Both the position numbers and the translations under genes were made by a program. The notes under the pieces were generated by a model that was given only the letters and a program-made list of their open reading frames with translations, was not told the origin of the DNA and searched no databases. Positions 29,414-36,797 of a stretch of DNA of 64,000 bases are shown here, piece after piece; the first letter of the stretch is position 1, and every line of letters begins with the position of its first letter. This DNA is from Duncaniella dubosii (GTDB lineage Bacteria; Bacteroidota; Bacteroidia; Bacteroidales; Muribaculaceae). The stretch is taken from the NCBI RefSeq assembly GCF_004803915.1, contig NZ_CP039396.1:558001-622000 (forward strand). Reading direction: 5' to 3'.

Positions 29414-29585
29414 TGAAATCAAACAAGCATCTTCATTCGCAAAGAAGATTGCTGACAAGATATAGAATCAATACCTATAACACGAAAATTTACGGTTGCA
29501 AAATAGTTTTTTAGTAGACAAAACCAAAGATTTATCACATTTTTACGAAAAGGCTGTCGAGAACGACAGCCTTTCTCGTTTTTAT
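29414..29585 (+). ncRNA. Candidate structured small RNA between sufC and pyk
   Basis: The 625-base gap 29109-29733 has no protein gene, yet a plus-strand intrinsic terminator at 29550-29585 (AAAGGCTGTCG-AGAA-CGACAGCCTTT, then CTCGTTTTT) has no plus-strand gene before it. A TAATTTTG box at 29401 would start a transcript of about 170 nt. Within it, ATCTTC/GAAGAT and TATAG/CTATA can form two hairpins. A second hairpin with T-run at 29641-29683 terminates the other side. I cannot assign a family; 6S RNA or a regulatory RNA are possibilities only. Confidence 0.35.
29550..29585 (+). terminator. Terminator of the candidate small RNA
   Basis: An 11-bp perfect stem, AAAGGCTGTCG with CGACAGCCTTT, is followed by CTCGTTTTT. 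Confidence 0.8.
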
Positions 29586-29640
29586 AACATTAATGAGAAA
29601 TAAAAGATTAGCGACCTCCCCGCTTTTTGTATAGTCATGA

Positions 29641-29683
29641 CAAAAAAATCGCTGAAATTCAAAAATTTCAGCGATTTTTTATT
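29641..29683. terminator. Terminator downstream of pyk
   Basis: AAAAAATCGCTGAAATT pairs with AATTTCAGCGATTTTTT. It is symmetric and serves the minus-strand pyk gene, whose stop is 51 bases away. Confidence 0.85.
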
Positions 29684-29733
29684 CATATCTAAATTTTTCC
29701 GGCCTTCACTAACCGAAAAATCAGTAAACCATA

Positions 29734-31184
29734 TCAGGATTCATGAGCGGAAGTGCCGTGCTCAAGAATCGCTTGCACGGAGTTGATGGCAAGGAATGTC
29801 GCACCAGTTCCGTTGATTGCTCCGAGTATGGCGATACGGTCGGAATAGTCCAGCAAACCTTGTTCGATGAAATCGCGCAGGGCTTCAAGCGGATAGCGAT
29901 GCTGCTGCGTATAATCCTTATAGTAATAAGCCTTGATTCCATATGAGATGCTCAGCCAGCGCATGGTGCGACGGCGGTAGCAGATTGCATAAACCGGACA
30001 TGCACCACGGAAGGAGGCTATGAAACGGGCTGTACGGCCATGATAAGCGTTGGCAATTATAGCTTTCGTACCGATCTCTCGCTCGGACACTACTGCCTGA
30101 CGGGCAAGGAACGATGTGACATGCTCATCGGCAAGCTGAGGAATATTATCGCTGGTAATGGTCGCGGTCAACGAAGCTTCAACTTCCTGAGCGACACTTG
30201 CCATAGTCGACACAGCCTCTACGGGATAGCGGCCGTTGGCAGTCTCTCCCGACAGCATCAGACAGTCGGCACGCTGGTAGACGGCATTTGCGATGTCGCT
30301 GACCTCGGCACGTGTCGGACGCGGAGATGTAATCATCGAATGTAGCATCTGTGTGGCCACAATGACAGGATGATGCGCGGCTATACACTTTTCGATCATT
30401 TCGTGCTGAATCACAGGGATGCGTTCAGCGGCCACCTCGATTCCAAGATCGCCTCGGGCAATCATGATGCCGTATGAAGCCTCAAGAATTGAGTCAAAGT
30501 TATCGACACCCTGCTGGTTCTCGATCTTGGAGATAATCTTCATGTCAGAACCAAGACGGTCAAGCTCGGCCTGCACGGCATGGACATCATCGGCACTGCG
30601 CACAAACGAGTGAGCCACGAAATCCACGCCAAGCGATGCTGCAGTGGCGAGTGTGGTCTTATCGCGTTCTGTCAGAGAAGCAAGATGGATGTCGCTGCCC
30701 GGGATATTGACACTCTTGCGCGAACCGAGTCCTCCGTCGTTAAGACAACGTGCACGAATAATGCCGGTGTCGGTATTGATATCGAGAATAAGGAAGTCAA
30801 GCTCTCCGTCGTCAATCAGAAAGTGCATTCCGGGATGAACATCCTGAGCAATTTCTGAATAGTTGAGACATATGCGCCCGGCTGTGGTGGGTTCAGACAC
30901 ATGACCGCAAAACTCAACTTCCATTCCTTCGCGAAACGCAATTTTCTCGTTTGGCTCTGCATTGACAGTGGTTCTGATTTCAGGACCTTTTGTGTCGATG
31001 ATGATACCGATACGAGGCGAGACCGCCCGACAGTTTTCTACTATCCTTGCCATTCCTTCAGCCCAAGATGAGCCGAATTCATTCTCACGACATTCATTCC
31101 TGCCATAAAGAGGCTACGGATAAACTCAACATCACATCGACGGTCTGAAATCGTCGTTATAATTTTAGTGCTTTTTTTTAGCAT
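29734..31184 (-). CDS. pyk: Pyruvate kinase, frameshifted
   Basis: Pyruvate kinase makes pyruvate and ATP from phosphoenolpyruvate, the last step of glycolysis. The corrected protein has 483 residues, the usual length. It has KIITTISDRR, GMNVVRMNSAHL, IDTKGPEIRT, ISKIENQQGVDNFDSIL, GIMIARGDLGIEV and the active-site signature near QMLHSMITSPRPTRAEVSD. The frame breaks at 31055-31056, where one C of the plus strand is missing; restoring it gives HLGLKGMARIVENCR. The start at 31184 (MLKKSTK) is the normal family start. Confidence 0.93.
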
Positions 31185-31225
31185 GTGCCTATTACTTGAT
31201 TGGGCGAAATAATTAAAACTAAACA

Positions 31226-31264
31226 ATTCTCATCAGAACTTATCCTATTAGCCCGGATGAGAAT
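31226..31264. repeat. Inverted repeat in the pyk leader
   Basis: ATTCTCATC at 31226-31234 and GATGAGAAT at 31256-31264 are perfect complements, 42-80 bases upstream of the pyk start. It could be an operator or a leader hairpin. Confidence 0.5.
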
Positions 31265-31388
31265 GCGTTCATACCTTGACGGTATATGAAACTGGATTAC
31301 ATAAAATTTTATACAAAATTACTCAATTATATTGGTTAAGCCTCGCAATTATTAAAAATATTTTACAATTCAAGCGTGGCGCAGATAT

Positions 31389-31449
31389 GCTGTTCGCCTT
31401 TCAAACCGACTCTCGAAAGCCATCGATAGCCGGTTTGAAAGGCGAACAG
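31389..31449. terminator. Hairpin downstream of the AraC-family gene
   Basis: CTGTTCGCCTTTCAAACCG pairs with CGGTTTGAAAGGCGAACAG, a 19-bp perfect stem 10 bases past the minus-strand stop. There is no T-run, so RNA processing or a long-stem terminator are both possible. The rest of 31185-31458 holds no gene. Confidence 0.65.
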
Positions 31450-31458
31450 ACATCAGAC

Positions 31459-32355
31459 TTAATTCAGTTGCAGGCGATATTCCCTCGGAGTGTTGCCTGT
31501 CTGTTTTTTGAAGAAGCGTATGAAGTGCTGTGAATGCTGGAATCCGAGAAGTTCGGCTATCTGTTTGGTGCTCAAGGCAGGATTGAGCAATGAGTTTTTA
31601 GCAAAGTTTATCATTTTCAGTTGGATATACTCCTGTGCGGTCTTGCCTGTCTCCTGCTTTACAAGATCTCCGAAATAGTTGGACGAAAGGCATATCTTGT
31701 CGGCGAAATACTTTACTGTAGGTATTCCGTCAGTCGCGCCACGACCGCCATCAAGATATTCGTCAATCAATTGCTCGAATTTACCGATAGCGTTATGGTT
31801 CAGTTCTTCACGTGTTACAAACTGGCGCTCGTAGAAGCGCATGCAGTAATTGAGCATCACCTCTATATTGGAAATGATAAGAGACTTGGAGAACTTGTCG
31901 ATGGGATGTTGCAGCTCACGGGCTATCTTGTCCATATAGTCCTGCAGAATCAGGCGCTCTTCCGTCGACAGATGCAACGCTTCGTTTGAAGCGTAGGAGA
32001 AGAATGTGTATTGCTTGATTTTCTGAGCTAAAGGAGTCCGCAGAAGAAAATCGGGATGAAACAGCAGTCCGACAGCTTCCGGTGCCGGTCCGTCCTCAAG
32101 ACGGTGAACCCCCACCGTCTGCCCCGGGGCAAAACTGACTACAGTTTCGTCATCGAAGTCATAGGATGTCTTCCCATAGTTTATTTTACACCCCGTGGTC
32201 TTTTTTATGAAAAGCGAATAAAAACCGAAGTGCATACAATGAGTCGGCTGTTCTACTGTGTCGTCAAAATGTACTATGCCGACAAGCGGATGCCGCGTCT
32301 CAAAACCGAAATAACGGTTATATTTTTCAATAGTGTCTGCCTCGTATATTTCCAT
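31459..32355 (-). CDS. AraC-family transcriptional regulator
   Basis: The 298-residue protein has an N-terminal cupin-like sensing domain (FDDETVVSFAPGQTVG) and a C-terminal AraC DNA-binding domain with two helix-turn-helix units: KYFADKICLSSNYFGDLVKQ and STKQIAELLGFQHSQHFIRFFKKQTGNTPREYR. The start at 32355 (MEIYEADTIEK) follows a TATCTTTG box on the minus strand; the frame open further upstream crosses the promoter region. It is divergent from the acetyltransferase-hydrolase-flavodoxin cluster and probably controls it. Confidence 0.9.
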   Translation of the reverse strand: MEIYEADTIEKYNRYFGFETRHPLVGIVHFDDTVEQPTHCMHFGFYSLFIKKTTGCKINYGKTSYDFDDETVVSFAPGQTVGVHRLEDGPAPEAVGLLFHPDFLLRTPLAQKIKQYTFFSYASNEALHLSTEERLILQDYMDKIARELQHPIDKFSKSLIISNIEVMLNYCMRFYERQFVTREELNHNAIGKFEQLIDEYLDGGRGATDGIPTVKYFADKICLSSNYFGDLVKQETGKTAQEYIQLKMINFAKNSLLNPALSTKQIAELLGFQHSQHFIRFFKKQTGNTPREYRLQLN

Positions 32356-32372
32356 ATAAGATTTCTTTTTGC

Positions 32373-32380
32373 AAAGATAG
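32373..32380 (-). promoter_or_regulatory. Promoter -7 box of the AraC-family gene
   Basis: The minus strand reads TATCTTTG here, about 18 bases before the start codon. A plus-strand TAATTTTG near 32552 probably serves the acetyltransferase gene. Confidence 0.5.
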
Positions 32381-32593
32381 TTATAATCAGTTGTCACGCA
32401 ATGTAGGAAACTCACCGATATGTAATCGGGGTACATAATTCCGTAAGATTGGTATATTTTGCGAATCAGAGATTTAAGGCAGATGCGTAATTCCGTAATC
32501 GAGGTATATTCAGGCGTAACATTGGTTATTCCCACCATCTTTTTTGAAGCTAATTTTGCGATGTGAAAACAAACGTAAAAGTGACAAATAATT

Positions 32594-33153
32594 ATGGCTA
32601 CTGTTATTGAACGTATGAGAAACGGCGAGCGCATATCAGAGACCGCACCCGAACTTCTCTGTGACGAAATCGAGAACACTCGCAAGCTTATTGCCAAACT
32701 GAACACAGGATTTCATACACCCGATGAAACCCGCGCTATACTTGAACGCATCTGGGGACAGAAACTGGACAGTTCGGTTAGGATGTTCCCGCCGTTCTAT
32801 ACCGCTCTCGGCAAAATGACAACTGTAGGCAAAGAGGTTTTTATAAACTTCGGCTGCACCTTTCTCGATCAGGGCGGCATAACGCTGGACGACGGAGTTT
32901 TCATAGGCCCGGGGGTGAAGATAGCAACGGAAGGACATCCCGAAGAGCCCGAGAGACGACATTCGCTGATTACAGCCCCGGTTGTGATACGCCGTAACGC
33001 TTGGATCGGGCGGGCGCGATAATACTTCCCGGTGTCACTGTCGGAGAAAACGCCATAGTCGCAGCCGGAGCGGTAGTGACAAAAGATGTCGCAGAAAATA
33101 CAATCGTCGCAGGAATACCGGCAAAATACATTCGTGATATAAAACAAGGCTAA
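32594..33153 (+). CDS. Maltose/galactoside O-acetyltransferase family protein, frameshifted
   Basis: The corrected 186-residue protein is a left-handed beta-helix acetyltransferase of the LacA/Maa family. It has [21 protein letters not shown], the hexapeptide run with [21 protein letters not shown], then [18 protein letters not shown] and [23 protein letters not shown]. One G is missing after 33010 (three G, four expected), and the given frame otherwise stops at 33022. It transfers acetyl from acetyl-CoA to a sugar hydroxyl; the acceptor is unknown. The hydrolase gene follows after 4 bases. Confidence 0.9.
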
Positions 33154-33157
33154 CGTT

Positions 33158-34225
33158 ATGAAACGATACATCTATTCAATGATAATCGCATGCTTTTTAC
33201 TGACGACAATCAATGCACAAAACAATAATATTACAGACATGGAAAATCTCAAACTTACTTCCGAATGGGACAAGACTTTCCCGAAAAGTGAAAATGTTGA
33301 ACATTCCAAAGTGGCTTTTGTCAACCGCTACGGCATCACTCTTGCCGCCGATATGTATGTTCCCAAAGGCGCAAAGACACCACTCCCGGCCATAGCTGTC
33401 TGCGGACCGTTTGGCGCAGTCAAGGAACAGTGTTCTGGTCTTTATGCACAGGAAATGGCTGAACGCGGCTTCATCACTCTTGCTTTCGATCCGTCATTTA
33501 CAGGAGAAAGCGGCGGACAGCCTCGCTACATGACCTCCCCGGATATAAACACGGAGGATTTCAGCGCAGCGGTCGACTACCTTGTAACAAACCCCTCTGT
33601 CAATCCCGAAGGAGTCGGAGTCATCGGCATCTGTGGCTGGGGCGGTCTTGCCATAAATGCCGCTGCGGCCGACCCACGTATCAAAGCCACTGTTGCATCG
33701 ACAATGTATGACATGAGCCGTGTAAGCGCCAACGGATATTTCGACAGCGCTGACACTCCCGAAGACCGCTATAAGATGAAATCAGAATTGGCTGTACAGC
33801 GTACAGAGGATTTCCGCAACGGAACGCCCAAGCTTGGCGGAGGTGTGCCCGACGTGCTTCCTGAGGATGCTCCTAAATTCCTTCGTGATTATTTCGACTA
33901 CTATAAGACTCCGAGAGGCTACCACCCCAGATCGCTCAACTCAAACGGAGGACGCAACGCGACCTCGCCAATCCCGTGGATAAACTTCCCGCTCATGAGC
34001 CGTGCCGATGAGATTAAGAATGCGGTAATAATCATACATGGCGAAAAGGCTCATTCATTCTATTTTGGAAGTGACGCCTACAAAAAACTCACAGTAACTC
34101 CCGGACAGGACAACAATAAGCTCTTAATGGTTATCCCCGGCGCAAGCCATACGGACCTCTATGACCGAAAAGACATAATTCCGTTTGATGCTCTTGTCAG
34201 ATTCTTCAATGAATATCTGAAATGA
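33158..34225 (+). CDS. Secreted alpha/beta hydrolase with a cysteine nucleophile
   Basis: The 355-residue protein has a signal peptide (FLLTTINAQ) and an alpha/beta hydrolase fold of the YcjY/dienelactone-hydrolase-like group: LAADMYVPKGAKTPLPAI, ERGFITLAFDPSFTGESGG, the nucleophile elbow GICGWGG, then IIIHGEKAHS and the histidine in PGASHTDLYD. The elbow residue is Cys, as in dienelactone hydrolases, rather than the Ser of most esterases. The substrate is unknown. The gene is coupled to its neighbours: 4 bases after the acetyltransferase gene and overlapping the flavodoxin start by ATGA. Confidence 0.87.
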   Translation: MKRYIYSMIIACFLLTTINAQNNNITDMENLKLTSEWDKTFPKSENVEHSKVAFVNRYGITLAADMYVPKGAKTPLPAIAVCGPFGAVKEQCSGLYAQEMAERGFITLAFDPSFTGESGGQPRYMTSPDINTEDFSAAVDYLVTNPSVNPEGVGVIGICGWGGLAINAAAADPRIKATVASTMYDMSRVSANGYFDSADTPEDRYKMKSELAVQRTEDFRNGTPKLGGGVPDVLPEDAPKFLRDYFDYYKTPRGYHPRSLNSNGGRNATSPIPWINFPLMSRADEIKNAVIIIHGEKAHSFYFGSDAYKKLTVTPGQDNNKLLMVIPGASHTDLYDRKDIIPFDALVRFFNEYLK

Positions 34226-34404
34226 AACTACCCATTCTTTCAGGGCTGATGGCCATGTTGTCAATGACAGCTTGTGCATCATGCACCACAACGGATGATG
34301 ACCCCATAACTGAAAATCCTGCTCCTAATCCGACTCCCGGCACTCAAACCGGCAACAATGGCAGCGTATTGGTGGCATATTTCTCATGTACGGGCACCAC
34401 TTGA
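34222..34404 (+). pseudogene. Flavodoxin-like lipoprotein, truncated at an attachment site
   Basis: The fragment has a lipoprotein signal (TACAS region), a Pro/Thr-rich linker, and then VLVAYFSCTGTT, the FMN-phosphate loop of the flavodoxin fold (SxTGT). The similarity stops at 34400, exactly where the 29-bp element repeat begins, and a stop codon follows at once. A flavodoxin needs about 140 more residues, none of which are found at the other end of the element. It would have been the third gene of the AraC-linked cluster. Confidence 0.8.
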
Positions 34405-34428
34405 ACCAAGGACTCCCTGATTATGAGT
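34400..34428. repeat. Left attachment core (attL)
   Basis: The 29 bases beginning CTTGAACCAAGG are identical to 49901-49929. With one missing C allowed after 34428 the match extends five more bases (AGGTG). The sequence is the T-arm to anticodon part of a tRNA(CAT), but the tRNA's 3' end is not found to the left. Confidence 0.85.
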
Positions 34429-34557
34429 AGGTGGAAGGCGTGATTTTGAACGAAACCGTATGAAACTTTGTTAATAATATGCAGGTTGATTATCAGATAT
34501 TTGCAAGCGTGAAACAAACTTTGTAATTTTGTGTGAGACCTCTTGAAACTCGCGAGT

Positions 34558-34659
34558 TGTGTTCAAAATGTGTTCAAATCCCATTTGCTGAACACGCTCC
34601 CTGATTGTTTTATTGGGTCCGCCATGTCTAATAAAAACTTGAACACAACTTTGAACACA
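34558..34659. repeat. Left integrase arm-type sites (four copies)
   Basis: TGTGTTCAAA occurs at 34558-34567 and 34569-34578; its complement TTGAACACA occurs at 34638-34647 and 34650-34659. The pairs have spacings of 11-12 bases. The same arrangement is found next to the right end. The last pair lies just before the integrase start, so the integrase may control its own gene. Confidence 0.75.
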
Positions 34660-34664
34660 TCAAT

Positions 34665-36014
34665 ATGAATAAGGCTCTCTTCAGCGACGAATCCCGGAGA
34701 TTCGCAGGGGCGACGGTGTATATCATTCTCGCTCCTGATAATAGGTATAAATTTGACACAGGCAAATCTGTGCCGTTGACAGTCTGCGTCACCCATCAGC
34801 GGTCGAGAAGATATTTCTCGACCGGATATAAGGTGTCATCAATGAAAGAATACGAGGCTCTGTTCTCAAAATCTAATTCCGCCATCGAAATCCGAAAAGA
34901 ACTTCGCAAGATGTTTGATCGGGTATGCGCCAAAGTTGATGAACTAATCCTGCTAAATCGCTTCTCTGTAGCCGACTTGAAAAGTTATCTCGACAAGTCG
35001 GAAGGAAAAGTGACAGAAAAAACGATGAGAGCAGATGATACGTTTTCTTATTGGGCAGCTCTTGGAGCATCGAAAGAGAAAGTAAAGACCCGCGCGATGT
35101 ATTCTTCCGCGCTTGATTGGTTCAAACTGTTCCGAAAGGATAAGCCTATTTCACTTGGTGCTGTCGATACCGCCATAATCACACGCTTCGCCAAATGGCT
35201 TGATGAACAGAAAGCACGCAACGGCACAGATCAGCCGCTTTCTTTGGACACACGAATGGTAATTCTTCGCGCCACCCGTGCTGTATTCAATCAGGCCTAT
35301 AAAGATGGACACACCACTATGGTACCCAATTTCAAAGGTCTTATACATGCTGGCAATCGTCGCCGCCTGAACGCCTTGACTGTGGAAGAAGTGTTGAAAT
35401 TGTGGGAATATTGGCTTGCTTCTCCCGATAAACAGTCAAAATATGCCCGTGCCGTAGGACGCTGGCTGCTCCTTTACTGTCTCAACGGGATGAACACCAT
35501 AGATATGGCTAAACTTGTCTGGACAGAGAAGGCGGCAATCTCGCAGAAATTTCCGCAATTTGTTTTCATCCGCTCTAAGATTGACAGGGCAAACAAACCT
35601 ATCGGCAAGCAGCTTGATGAAACATCAGTACCGATTATTCCGCAGTTACGGCAGTTGCTCGATGTATATGCCTCGCAATATAGTCCCGGTGAGCTTGTTT
35701 TCCCTGACATCTTTCTCAATGCTGTCACCGATGAGCAAAAAGCAATCCGCGTTCACGACTTTAACCGCCGGATTTCAAAGAACATAAAGGACGTATGCGA
35801 ATCGCTCGGAATCCAAAGTGTCACTCCCCAGTATGCCCGCAACTCGTTTATCTCGGCATTGGCACATCATGGGGTCATGACCGCTTACATAGACTATGCG
35901 GTAGGCCATGCCACATCGGAGGTGTCTGCACTCCTTGCAGGTTATATTTCCAATGTAACACCTGCTATGATGCAGGCTTTCAATGAGAAAATATTTATCG
36001 TACCTCCGATATGA
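34665..36014 (+). CDS. Tyrosine recombinase (integrase) of the mobilizable element
   Basis: The 449-residue integrase has an N-terminal arm-binding domain, a SAM-like core-binding domain (about residues 120-220: FSYWAALGASKEKVKTRAMYSSALDWFKLF) and a C-terminal catalytic domain. In the latter I see CLNGMNTIDMAKL (box I), RSKIDRANKP (beta-hairpin Lys), PQYARNSFIS (box II, Arg kept), VGHATSEV (His) and the tyrosine in AGYISN. The box I Arg is replaced by Asn, and the His three before the box II Arg by Gln. Loss of the first Arg is known from the CTnDOT integrase, so activity is plausible. It lies next to attL, as expected for an element integrase. Confidence 0.9.
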   Translation: MNKALFSDESRRFAGATVYIILAPDNRYKFDTGKSVPLTVCVTHQRSRRYFSTGYKVSSMKEYEALFSKSNSAIEIRKELRKMFDRVCAKVDELILLNRFSVADLKSYLDKSEGKVTEKTMRADDTFSYWAALGASKEKVKTRAMYSSALDWFKLFRKDKPISLGAVDTAIITRFAKWLDEQKARNGTDQPLSLDTRMVILRATRAVFNQAYKDGHTTMVPNFKGLIHAGNRRRLNALTVEEVLKLWEYWLASPDKQSKYARAVGRWLLLYCLNGMNTIDMAKLVWTEKAAISQKFPQFVFIRSKIDRANKPIGKQLDETSVPIIPQLRQLLDVYASQYSPGELVFPDIFLNAVTDEQKAIRVHDFNRRISKNIKDVCESLGIQSVTPQYARNSFISALAHHGVMTAYIDYAVGHATSEVSALLAGYISNVTPAMMQAFNEKIFIVPPI

Positions 36015-36054
36015 TGAAGCTGATATAGAGCAACTTTTTTAATCGGAATGCTGA

Positions 36055-36177
36055 TTTATCGTAGTACGCGCATATCAAATATGCCGAATTATCGTAGTTT
36101 GCAACGTTGGATTTTGCTGGTTTATCGAAGTTTTATTATCCTCATAAAACATTTTGAAGTTTCCAACGTTAGAATTT
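36055..36177. repeat. Iteron-like direct repeats
   Basis: TTTATCGTAGT (36055), ATTATCGTAGT (36088) and TTTATCGAAGT (36121) begin exactly 33 bases apart, three helical turns. A degenerate fourth (TTTTGAAGT) is near 36152. In addition CAACGTTGGATTTTGC (36102) and CAACGTTAGAATTTTGC (36164) form another direct pair. The region lies between the integrase stop and a promoter and has no gene. It may be a replication or control region of the element. Confidence 0.55.
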
Positions 36178-36206
36178 TGCAGGGTCAACAAAAATTTGTA
36201 CCTTTG
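36176..36206 (+). promoter_or_regulatory. Promoter for a small RNA
   Basis: TTTG at 36176-36179, a 19-base spacer, and TACCTTTG at 36199-36206 make a near-perfect Bacteroidetes promoter with no plus-strand protein gene after it. Confidence 0.7.
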
Positions 36207-36212
36207 CACCAG

Positions 36213-36283
36213 AGTTCATTCCTCATTTGAGGAAAGGAAATCGAAAAACGCAAGCCTTGAAGCTCTGCGTTTTTTGCTTTTTT
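36213..36283 (+). ncRNA. Candidate 70-nt small RNA of the mobile element
   Basis: A strong promoter at 36176-36206 is followed within 80 bases by an intrinsic terminator (AAAAACGCA and TGCGTTTTT, 36243-36283). The transcript would hold one further hairpin, TTCCTC-ATTT-GAGGAA (36219-36234). It ends against the 3' end of the convergent nuclease-like gene. No coding frame of note is present. Function is unknown; a regulatory or antisense role toward the neighbouring genes is only a guess. Confidence 0.5.
36243..36283. terminator. Terminator of the small RNA, also facing the nuclease-like gene
   Basis: AAAAACGCA-AGC and GCT-C-TGCGTTTTTT form a bulged stem followed by GCTTTTTT. It is nearly symmetric and probably stops transcripts from both sides. 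Confidence 0.75.
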
Positions 36284-36794
36284 ATAGAAGATTGGGTAGC
36301 CGTCTGCGACGGTACTTGTTCATGATTTTATTGCGAGCGGCATCCTTACCTTCAAGATGATATGCTGTTAGCAGATAATATGCAGAACCATTCCTGCGAG
36401 GTTCAAGAACAATTACATACTTCTCATCTATATCATAGATGTAAGTTCGCGGCGCACGAGGCTCGTCCACTGAGAAATAGAGCATATTATCCGCTTTCTT
36501 TTGCTCAACATGATGCCTAATCCAATGTAAACGCTGCGAGCGATGGGAGTCATATTCTCTATGGTGTGTATCTTTATCAATCTCCTTTCGAGTAAGATGA
36601 TTGAAGAGATTCTCCATTGCTATCTGTCCATCTTCGCGTGGTGTTGGATAAATAGGCTTACCATTAAATGAAAAAGCCGGATTGTCCTGAATATCCCTGT
36701 TAAATATTCTCCTTAATGAATCGTTGCGTTGACTCTCGGACATGCCTAATATATCAAGCAGATCATTATATTTCTTTGTAAGATTTAATGGCAT
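36282..36794 (-). CDS. Unknown protein with a nuclease-toxin-like C-terminus
   Basis: I do not recognise this 170-residue protein with certainty. The N-terminal half is helical and polar; the C-terminal half is beta-rich and ends in AYYLLTAYHLEGKDAARNK followed by a very basic tail (MNKYRRRRL). That ending resembles the PBECR/barnase-RelE-like nuclease domains of phage and bacterial toxins, where a Tyr/Thr/Lys-Arg surface binds RNA. This is pattern resemblance only. It follows the DUF3800 gene on the same strand after 3 bases and so is translated together with it. The upstream gene being first and the toxin-like gene second resembles an antitoxin-toxin or two-gene defence layout. Confidence 0.55.
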   Translation of the reverse strand: MPLNLTKKYNDLLDILGMSESQRNDSLRRIFNRDIQDNPAFSFNGKPIYPTPREDGQIAMENLFNHLTRKEIDKDTHHREYDSHRSQRLHWIRHHVEQKKADNMLYFSVDEPRAPRTYIYDIDEKYVIVLEPRRNGSAYYLLTAYHLEGKDAARNKIMNKYRRRRLPNLL

Positions 36795-36797
36795 GAC

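Noticed and set aside
29168..29458. A 96-codon minus-strand frame upstream of sufC as a remnant of sufB
   Set aside because: The translation has no SufB motif, is AT-rich and Cys/Phe-rich, and crosses likely promoter sequence.
34222..34404. A complete 60-residue lipoprotein
   Set aside because: The lipobox is real but the sequence stops in the middle of a flavodoxin FMN loop exactly at an element repeat, so it is a truncated gene rather than a small protein.
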